In this document: positions 41,268 to 47,431 of the stretch, piece after piece | Numbering within the stretch: position 1 is the first letter of the stretch | Layout of the letters: every line of letters begins with the position of its first letter | Source of the DNA: Alphaproteobacteria bacterium | GTDB lineage: Bacteria > Pseudomonadota > Gammaproteobacteria > JAGOUN01 | Reading direction: 5' to 3' | Assembly: GCA_021151585.1 (NCBI GenBank) | Contig: JAGKWX010000015.1 | Location: 1-47,431 of the forward strand | DNA length: 47,431 nt | Position numbers and translations under genes: made by a program | Notes under the pieces: model-generated | The model's database searches: none | Told to the model about the DNA's origin: nothing | Seen by the model: the letters and a program-made list of their open reading frames with translations, nothing else

Positions 41268-43568
41268 TCAGCTATTATTCACCAAAATTTCACGCGCACC
41301 ATTCTGTTCCATTGGGCCAACTATGCCAGCGGCCTCCATCGTTTCTACCAAACGTGCTGCGCGGTTATAACCGATTTTTAATCGCCTTTGAATGCCTGAA
41401 ATCGATGCTTTACGTGTCTCCATGACAATCTGCACCGCCTGATCGTATAATTTATCTTGCTCGCCATCGTCGCTATCTTCGCGAAATGGATCATTAGAAT
41501 CCGAATCGTCACTGTCGTATTGCTGCAAACCCAATTCTAAATAATTTGGCTCGCCTTGCTCACGCCAGGCAGCGACCACCCTATGAACCTCTTCATCTGC
41601 AACAAAAGCACCATGAACACGCACAGGCACACCAGCACCTGGCGCCAAATATAACATATCACCATGACCTAATAATTGTTGAGCCCCTTGCTGGTCCAGA
41701 ATGGTACGCGAATCAATTTTCGATGATACCTGAAAAGCAATACGGGTTGGAATATTCGCTTTAATTAAGCCGGTAATTACATTAACAGAAGGCCGTTGTG
41801 TCGCCAAAATTAAGTGTATGCCTGCTGCACGCGCTTTTTGCGCGATACGAGCGATAAGTTGTTCAACTTTTTTGCCAACAACCATAATCATATCTGCAAA
41901 CTCATCGATAACAACAACGATCATCGGTAATGTTGTTAATTCACCATTATCTACTTGGCTAGCATACCAATCTGGAGCTTTAATTGGCTCACCCTTGTTC
42001 TTGGCTGCTTCTACTTTTTCATTAAAACCAGCAATATTCCGCACACCCAATGTTGCCATTAAGCGATAACGCTTTTCCATTTCTGCAACACACCAACGCA
42101 GTGCGTTTGCCGCCTCACGCATATCAGTGACTACTGGAGTTAACAAATGTGGAATACCTTCATATATGGACAATTCCAACATTTTTGGATCAACCATAAT
42201 CATTCGAACCTGTTCAGGAGTCGCTTTATATAACAAGCTTAGTAACATGGCATTTAAACCCACAGATTTACCAGAACCTGTTGTACCTGCAACTAGTAAA
42301 TGTGGCATTTTCGCTAAATCAACAACCACAGGATAACCAGCAATATCTTTCCCTAAAGCTAAACTAATCGGTGATTTTGCGTCTTGATATTGAGATGATT
42401 CTAACACCTCTTTCAAATAAACAATTTCGCGCACCCGATTAGGAATTTCTAAACCAACAACAGATTTACCAGGAATCACTTCCACAACACGAACACGTAC
42501 TACCGATAATGAGCGAGCTAAATCTGTTGCTAAATTACTAATACGACTCGCTTTGATACCAGGTGCTGGTAGTAATTCAAAACGCGTAATGACAGGACCG
42601 GGATGCGCATCAACAACATCTACTTTAATGCCAAAATCCATCAAACGCTGCTCAACCTCTTGCGACAAGACGGTCAACTCTGCCGGAGACATCATATTTT
42701 GCTGCAAATGTTCTGGCTGATTGAGCAATTCTAAGCTAATTAACACATCACCCTGGACTGGCAAACGTTTGGGCGTTGCTTTAGTTTTTCTGGCTGACGC
42801 TAAAGTTTTTACATTTTTTTCAGAAGTTTTAGCAATCAGTGGTTTTTCTGCAGCATCAACAAGAGTCACTTTTTTGGGCACAGTAACTCGTGTCTGCAAT
42901 ATAGGTGTGACTTCAGGCAGGTCTTCTTCGTCTTCCTCATCTTCATCGTTATTATCAGCTGAAGATTTTAAGCGAGACCATGTAATGTGTGGCATTTTTT
43001 CCCATAAGAGTTGCGCGCCATTAACAATACCACGCCCAATAACATCAGCAACTTTAAACCAAGAAATATGCAAACATAATGTCAAACCACATAACATACC
43101 GATCAACAAGAAAATGGTTGCACCAGTAACATTGATCGCCTTAACAAGACAATGACTAAGAATCGCACCTATGACTCCACCCGAACCCGCAGGCATCGGA
43201 GAAAATATTTTAAGGTATAAGCTTAAAAAACTTGTTGCCATCAGTAAAAAAACAAGCAAACCGACAACCCGCAACCATAAAGGACTTTCGTTAAGGTCTC
43301 CTTTCCATTGCATCAACGCCATCGCGGCTATAAGTAAAGGCACAATAAATGCAATATAGCCCAATAAGACAAAAGAAATATCTGATATCCAGGCGCCAAC
43401 CACACCTATCAAATTTTGAGTAACACCATGGCCAACATGGGTCCAACTGGGGTCGGTATCATGAAAAGACACTAATGCCAGAAAAAAAACTAACGCCAAA
43501 CCAATGACACATAGAACAGTTACTTCACGAAGCTTATTCACAGATTTCACTTTTACTATCGATATCAT
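41268..43568 (-). CDS. ftsK: DNA translocase FtsK
   Basis: A 766-residue protein, compact relative to E. coli (1329) because the linker is short. N-terminal part has about five membrane helices to residue about 175; a charged linker (acidic run DEDEEDEED near 207-216); the motor domain with Walker A AGTTGSGKSVGLNAM and Walker B MIVVVIDEFADMIM; and a C-terminal winged-helix gamma domain (ISGIQRRLKIGYNRAARLVE) that reads KOPS. It pumps DNA at the septum. A TATACT lies only a few bases upstream of the ATG, so either another promoter serves it or translation starts a few codons later. Confidence 0.96.
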   Translation of the reverse strand: MISIVKVKSVNKLREVTVLCVIGLALVFFLALVSFHDTDPSWTHVGHGVTQNLIGVVGAWISDISFVLLGYIAFIVPLLIAAMALMQWKGDLNESPLWLRVVGLLVFLLMATSFLSLYLKIFSPMPAGSGGVIGAILSHCLVKAINVTGATIFLLIGMLCGLTLCLHISWFKVADVIGRGIVNGAQLLWEKMPHITWSRLKSSADNNDEDEEDEEDLPEVTPILQTRVTVPKKVTLVDAAEKPLIAKTSEKNVKTLASARKTKATPKRLPVQGDVLISLELLNQPEHLQQNMMSPAELTVLSQEVEQRLMDFGIKVDVVDAHPGPVITRFELLPAPGIKASRISNLATDLARSLSVVRVRVVEVIPGKSVVGLEIPNRVREIVYLKEVLESSQYQDAKSPISLALGKDIAGYPVVVDLAKMPHLLVAGTTGSGKSVGLNAMLLSLLYKATPEQVRMIMVDPKMLELSIYEGIPHLLTPVVTDMREAANALRWCVAEMEKRYRLMATLGVRNIAGFNEKVEAAKNKGEPIKAPDWYASQVDNGELTTLPMIVVVIDEFADMIMVVGKKVEQLIARIAQKARAAGIHLILATQRPSVNVITGLIKANIPTRIAFQVSSKIDSRTILDQQGAQQLLGHGDMLYLAPGAGVPVRVHGAFVADEEVHRVVAAWREQGEPNYLELGLQQYDSDDSDSNDPFREDSDDGEQDKLYDQAVQIVMETRKASISGIQRRLKIGYNRAARLVETMEAAGIVGPMEQNGAREILVNNS

Positions 43569-43579
43569 AACAGTATAAT
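43552..43579 (+). promoter_or_regulatory. Predicted trxB promoter
   Basis: TTTACT (43552-43557) and TATAAT (43574-43579) are 16 bases apart. Transcription would begin about 43586, past the first in-frame ATG (43585), which supports translation from GTG 43609. On the opposite strand a TATACT for ftsK overlaps this -10 box. Confidence 0.5.
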
Positions 43580-43608
43580 GGGATATGATTTTTTTTTCGA
43601 GAGTTAAC

Positions 43609-44562
43609 GTGTCACAACATCGTTCTTTAATTATTTTAGGCTCAGGCCCTGCTGGTTATTCTGCTGCTGTCTATGCGGCGCGCGCAAACTTGCAGCCTCT
43701 ACTGATTACTGGCATGCAACAAGGGGGTCAGTTAATGACCACAACTGAGGTTGATAATTGGCCAGGCGACGTTCATGGTTTACAAGGCCCCGATTTAATG
43801 TCGCGCATGCAACAGCACGCTGAACGCTTCGAAACACAGATCGTTTTTGATCATATTGGCCAAGTTGATTTACAACAACGCCCTTTTCGTCTCGTTGGTG
43901 ACGTGGATGAATACAGTTGTGATGCCCTCATTATTGCTACTGGCGCGAGCGCTAAATATCTAGGCATTCCTTCAGAAGAAGCATTCAAAGGCAAAGGCGT
44001 ATCTGCCTGCGCCACTTGTGATGGTTTTTTCTATAAAAATCAAGATGTTATGGTTGTTGGTGGCGGCAATACCGCTGTAGAAGAAGCGCTGTATCTCGCC
44101 AATATCGCGAAATCCGTCACACTTGTTCATCGTCGCGATAAATTAAAAAGTGAAAAAATCTTAATTGATAAACTGATGTCCAAAGCGAACGGTAAAGGCA
44201 ATATCAACGTTGAATGGTTTCACACAGTCGATGAAATTTTAGGCGATCACAGTGGCGTAACGGGAGTAAGAATAAAACACAGTCAAACACATGAAACCAA
44301 AATCATCCCCGTAACTGGTGTCTTTATTGCAATCGGCCACACACCTAATACCTCCATCTTTGAAGGCCAAGTAGACATGCATCATGGCTATGTGAAAGTC
44401 AACAGCGGCTCAGAAGGCAATGCCACTGCTACTAGCATTCCTGGCGTATTTGCCGCAGGCGATGTGGCCGACTCTGTTTACCGTCAAGCGATCACTTCCG
44501 CTGGCACCGGATGTATGGCGGCATTGGATGCAGAAAAATATCTGGATCAACTGCAAAAATAG
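43609..44562 (+). CDS. trxB: Thioredoxin reductase
   Basis: About 317 residues. FAD-binding GSGPAGYSAAVYAARA near the N-terminus, the redox-active CATCDGFF pair, NADPH-binding GGGNTAVEEA, and the C-terminal FAD motif GVFAAGDV. Reduces thioredoxin with NADPH. GTG 43609 is preferred over ATG 43585: GAGAG lies seven bases upstream, length matches E. coli, and the promoter lies too close for 43585. Divergent from ftsK as in many gammaproteobacteria. Confidence 0.96.
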   Translation: MSQHRSLIILGSGPAGYSAAVYAARANLQPLLITGMQQGGQLMTTTEVDNWPGDVHGLQGPDLMSRMQQHAERFETQIVFDHIGQVDLQQRPFRLVGDVDEYSCDALIIATGASAKYLGIPSEEAFKGKGVSACATCDGFFYKNQDVMVVGGGNTAVEEALYLANIAKSVTLVHRRDKLKSEKILIDKLMSKANGKGNINVEWFHTVDEILGDHSGVTGVRIKHSQTHETKIIPVTGVFIAIGHTPNTSIFEGQVDMHHGYVKVNSGSEGNATATSIPGVFAAGDVADSVYRQAITSAGTGCMAALDAEKYLDQLQK

Positions 44563-44582
44563 TGTATCATTCGCAATTGGTT

Positions 44583-44689
44583 CACTCCGCTCTACTGAGA
44601 ATACTCGAAGAGTCTTGATTCGCAGCGAAGCGCGCGCATAAAAGCAGCGGAGTGTACAAATACGTACATCAGCAGCGAGTTATGTGCGC
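44583..44689 (+). other. Strongly structured leader region before infA
   Basis: Two long inverted repeats interleave: CACTCCGCT (44583-44591) with AGCGGAGTG (44646-44654), both exact, and GCGCGCATAA (44632-44641) with TTATGTGCGC (44680-44689), nine of ten bases pairing. A small hairpin TGTAC-AAATAC-GTACA lies inside. Because the two pairings cross, they are either alternatives or a pseudoknot. The stretch between trxB and infA has no coding frame of its own. Confidence 0.55.
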
Positions 44690-44722
44690 AACAAAACTGC
44701 TAATTAAACATCGAAGAGTATT

Positions 44723-44977
44723 ATGGCAAAAGAAGATCATATTGAAATGAATGGCAAGGTTATCGACACCCTGCCCAACACCATGTTCCGCGTTGAATTG
44801 GAAAATGGTCACATCGTAATCGCACACATTTCTGGGAAAATGCGCAAAAATTATATCCGCATTTTAACTGGCGATCTTGTGACAGTCGAGCTGACCCCTT
44901 ACGATTTAAGTAAAGGGCGCATTACTTTTCGCAGCAAAGATAATAAGATGCCAGAAAAGCCTCAAGCCGATCAATAA
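44723..44977 (+). CDS. infA: Translation initiation factor IF-1
   Basis: An 84-residue OB-fold protein: MAKEDHIEMNGKVIDTLPNT, HIVIAHISGKMRKNYIRIL and TVELTPYDLSKGRITFR are essentially canonical. It binds the 30S A-site during initiation. A 12-residue polar C-terminal extension (SKDNKMPEKPQADQ) lengthens it beyond the usual 72. GAAGAG lies just upstream of the ATG. Its last bases overlap the end of the convergent repeat-protein gene by seven bases. Confidence 0.98.
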   Translation: MAKEDHIEMNGKVIDTLPNTMFRVELENGHIVIAHISGKMRKNYIRILTGDLVTVELTPYDLSKGRITFRSKDNKMPEKPQADQ

Positions 44978-47352
44978 CACCCTGGTCGAGCGATCCCTGG
45001 CTCAGTGCTAGACGGTAAGGCAGCAAAAAAACTTGCATGATTTATAGTCACCTGACTGGGTTCGCTTATATCTAACTCTTTGTTGAAATGCTTGATCATG
45101 GAGACCACTGCCGCAACATGATTATCTTTATACCCTTCAGCCACATTTTCCCCAATGCATAGCTGCTCTGATAGCCGACTAACACAGGCAATAAAATCAC
45201 CAATCGTACGTAAACTTTTCTCAATATTGTCGTCATAGAAATCACTATCAGCCAAACAAAAAATTATCTGCATCAAATGTTGAATACTTTGATTATTGTT
45301 AGACAGCAATCCCAATATTGTGGCGAACGAAAATATAAAGTCTTCAATAACAATAGATTGATCTTTACTTAGCCTAGTTGCATTTAACTTTTTAAGCTGA
45401 TGTAAAAATAGTAATAAAAAGTTAAGATGATGATTGTTAGAGGTTAAAAGTATATGCAATAAATCAGTGAACTCACCGCGCTTCTCCGGGATAGGATTTA
45501 GTGATGCATAAAGTTGTACACTCGGCACAAACTCAGCGAACTCCATGACTTCACGACATAAAACAACTACTGACTGAGAACTCATTTTGCGCCAAGCATT
45601 TACCGTAGAAATACTAATAAAATTAGACAAATTAGGCAATATGAAAACAACAAACATAAACTCATTATCCGAATTCTCTGCCTCAGACTGCACACTGCCA
45701 AGGTCAAATAACAGCTTAAAACACTGATAATACGCGCCATAATTGTGAAGAATAATCCCAAAAAGATGTAGAATACGAGCAAAGTCACGACCTTGCTCAA
45801 CAGCAGCCATCAAATAGCTAGAAAAAATAAAATAGGTTTTTTCTACAAGATCTTTGTGGGGTCCATACAGCCACGCATTGCGAAGCACACCAACACTCAT
45901 GCGGGGATTACTAAGATCAAGATTTTGAATTAAAAATTTTAAGTAGTCACGAATGAAACTAGGCTCTATATTATCATCAGGAAAGATGCAATCAACAATC
46001 CTACTACGATAGTCCTCAATCGGCAAAAAATCTTGTCGATTAAATATTACAAGCTTATTCGCAACCTGCTCAGCTAATCTTCCAGCTTTAATAAGCATCT
46101 CACGATTTATCTGCCCATCAACACCTGAGGATAAATTTTCTTTATCCAAAATAACCAATCCATTTGCAACGTTTTCTGCATATATTCCGGCACTAATAAT
46201 AGCCTCACGATTCTCTGTAGATAACGCGCCTGCGTTATCTAAAATAACCAATCCATTTGCAACGTTTACTGCATTTTTTCTGGCATTAATAATAGCCTCG
46301 CGATTCTCTGTAGATAACATGCCTGCGTTAGCTAAAATAGCAAAACCATTTGCGACGTTTACTGCATTTATTCTGGCATTAAGAATAGCCTCACGATTCT
46401 CTGTAGATAACGCGCCTGCGTTATCTAAAATAACCAATCCATTTGCAACGTTTACTGCATTTATTCCGGCATCAATAATAGCCTGACGATTCTCTTCAGA
46501 TAACGCGCCTGCGTTAGCTAAAATAACCAATCCATTTGCGACGTTTTCTGCATTTTTTCCGGCTTTAATAATAGACTCGCGATTCTCTGAAGATAACGCG
46601 CCTGCGTTAGCCAAAATAGCCAATCCATTTGCGACGTTTACTGCATTTTCTCCGGCATTAACAATAGCATCACGATTTTCTTGAGCATGACTACTAAATA
46701 CAGAAGTCACTTGAGTAAACATACGCAATGCACGCCCAACATCGCGCGCATACCGTCCCGACTTCAGAATATCGTCGAAATCAGCTTGCACTTGATTAGC
46801 ATCTATCTGACTAAAATCTTGACTAAAATATTGATTAAAATCTCTTAACGCAAAACAAATATCTTCGGAAAATCTTGTTGTCAGAGCAAGTATAAGTTTT
46901 TCCAAATTATTTTTCGCCATATCGCCTAAAAGAGAATCAAAAGATTTTAGTATCTTTATGCAACTTAATATATAAGTTAAATAACTAAATTCACTTATTT
47001 CAAAAAGATTTTTAAAAGTTTTTTCTGTAAGAATATTTTCATCTTTTAAAAGTTCGAAAATTGGAATAATATTTCTATCTAAGCGTTCGATATAAAAAAA
47101 ATAAGATCGCAAATATATGTCAACATTACTCAGAGGTGAACCAATAGAAAAATTAGTATATTTTAATATTTTCATGCATCCTATAAAACGAGATAATTCG
47201 GATGGATTTATACTAGTATCGCCAGACAATGCATGAAAAATAATGGTTGCAACAAACTTGTCGGCGTCATTTATCTCGCCATCAGAGAAATTATACTTTG
47301 TCATTAATTTAATTAGGATGTCAGCTATGTCTTTTTTTGAATTTAAATTCAC
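44971..47352 (-). CDS. Large protein with tandem 31-residue repeats, candidate effector
   Basis: At least 793 residues. N-terminal helical region 1-194; repeats 195-437; C-terminal helical region to 793. Five nearly identical units (229-383) carry the pattern AGxNAxNVANGLxILxNAGAL followed by SxENRxAI, with decayed copies on both sides (195-228, 384-437). No signal peptide or membrane helix. Such leucine/alanine helical repeats with ENR-like caps are reminiscent of solenoid proteins found in Legionellales effectors, but I cannot name a family. The first in-frame start is GTG 47352 without a ribosome site, and the frame stays open to the window edge, so the N-terminus may lie beyond it. Confidence 0.7.
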   Translation of the reverse strand: MNLNSKKDIADILIKLMTKYNFSDGEINDADKFVATIIFHALSGDTSINPSELSRFIGCMKILKYTNFSIGSPLSNVDIYLRSYFFYIERLDRNIIPIFELLKDENILTEKTFKNLFEISEFSYLTYILSCIKILKSFDSLLGDMAKNNLEKLILALTTRFSEDICFALRDFNQYFSQDFSQIDANQVQADFDDILKSGRYARDVGRALRMFTQVTSVFSSHAQENRDAIVNAGENAVNVANGLAILANAGALSSENRESIIKAGKNAENVANGLVILANAGALSEENRQAIIDAGINAVNVANGLVILDNAGALSTENREAILNARINAVNVANGFAILANAGMLSTENREAIINARKNAVNVANGLVILDNAGALSTENREAIISAGIYAENVANGLVILDKENLSSGVDGQINREMLIKAGRLAEQVANKLVIFNRQDFLPIEDYRSRIVDCIFPDDNIEPSFIRDYLKFLIQNLDLSNPRMSVGVLRNAWLYGPHKDLVEKTYFIFSSYLMAAVEQGRDFARILHLFGIILHNYGAYYQCFKLLFDLGSVQSEAENSDNEFMFVVFILPNLSNFISISTVNAWRKMSSQSVVVLCREVMEFAEFVPSVQLYASLNPIPEKRGEFTDLLHILLTSNNHHLNFLLLFLHQLKKLNATRLSKDQSIVIEDFIFSFATILGLLSNNNQSIQHLMQIIFCLADSDFYDDNIEKSLRTIGDFIACVSRLSEQLCIGENVAEGYKDNHVAAVVSMIKHFNKELDISEPSQVTINHASFFAALPSSTEPGIARPGCY
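46204..46668 (-). repeat. Five tandem 93-base coding repeats
   Basis: Units of 93 bases within the 793-residue gene, each encoding 31 residues. Neighbouring copies differ at only a few positions; for example units 3 and 5 are identical over about the last two thirds. Such DNA-level similarity implies recent duplication or gene conversion, and copy number may vary between strains. Additional degenerate copies extend to about 46770 and 46042. Confidence 0.85.
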
Positions 47353-47431
47353 GTTATTTAAAAATGAAAAATCAAATGATTCACTAGGATATAAAAAACT
47401 AAAAAAATATTTTTTGTTATTTTTTTTATAA

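Noticed and set aside
46204..46668. CRISPR-like array
   Set aside because: Units are contiguous 93-base in-frame coding repeats without spacers.
47243..47431. 62-codon plus-strand frame at the right edge
   Set aside because: Antisense to the repeat-protein gene, AT-rich low complexity and no ribosome site.
1..47431. tRNA or tmRNA genes
   Set aside because: No cloverleaf with a TTCRA loop and CCA-type acceptor end was found by eye, although a covariance search would be needed to be sure.

Overview
This AT-rich window reads as a chromosomal segment of a gammaproteobacterium. Order is best matched by Legionellales (Coxiellaceae/Berkiella-like, host-associated). This is inferred from: conserved gammaproteobacterial gene neighbourhoods (cmk-rpsA-lapA-lapB, fur|bamE, smpB|ratA-rnfH, rsmI|lpoA-yraN-diaA-dolP, trxB|ftsK-lolA); a long two-ATP-cone NrdA; a pyrophosphate-type phosphofructokinase; a eukaryotic-like Ser/Thr kinase; and two very large orphan proteins of the kind that are often secreted effectors in intracellular bacteria. 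No rRNA, tRNA, CRISPR array, insertion sequence or phage gene was seen.

Layout. 1-5.7 kb: start of tex, a PEGA-type lipoprotein, a small outer-membrane barrel, gamma-carbonic anhydrase, a shortened lapB, lapA, rpsA and cmk, all on the minus strand. 6-11.7 kb: class Ia ribonucleotide reductase nrdA and nrdB, each preceded by a pair of NrdR boxes, with a eukaryotic-like kinase gene inserted between them in the opposite direction. 11.8-15.1 kb: fur, bamE, rnfH, ratA, smpB, rlmJ. 15.1-19.5 kb: a DprE1/DprE2/UbiA/GT-C-like cassette predicted to make and use polyprenyl-phospho-D-arabinofuranose. 19.6-25.1 kb: corA-dbpA-csp operon, nadA and nadC, and an MscS channel. 25.4-31.4 kb: yqgE, an RRM protein, an alpha/beta hydrolase, mpl, an orphan FixJ/NarL regulator coupled to a PPi-phosphofructokinase, and rsmI. 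31.5-36.8 kb: lpoA-yraN-diaA-dolP plus two small exported proteins and an AmpG-like permease. 37.1-40.1 kb: a 988-residue protein of unknown function. 40.6-45 kb: lolA, ftsK, trxB, infA. 45-47.4 kb: a 793-residue protein with tandem 31-residue repeats, whose frame stays open to the right edge.

Themes. Envelope upkeep dominates (LapA/LapB, BamE, LolA, LpoA, DolP, Mpl, AmpG, OMP, lipoproteins), with murein recycling represented by AmpG and Mpl. dNTP supply looks NrdR-controlled. The parts least explained by standard gene families are the arabinose-lipid cassette, the kinase inside the nrd locus, the 988- and 793-residue proteins, the perfect hairpin plus palindrome between mpl and the FixJ-like regulator, and a strongly structured leader before infA. 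Most assignments rest on protein motifs recognised by eye; no database search was run.
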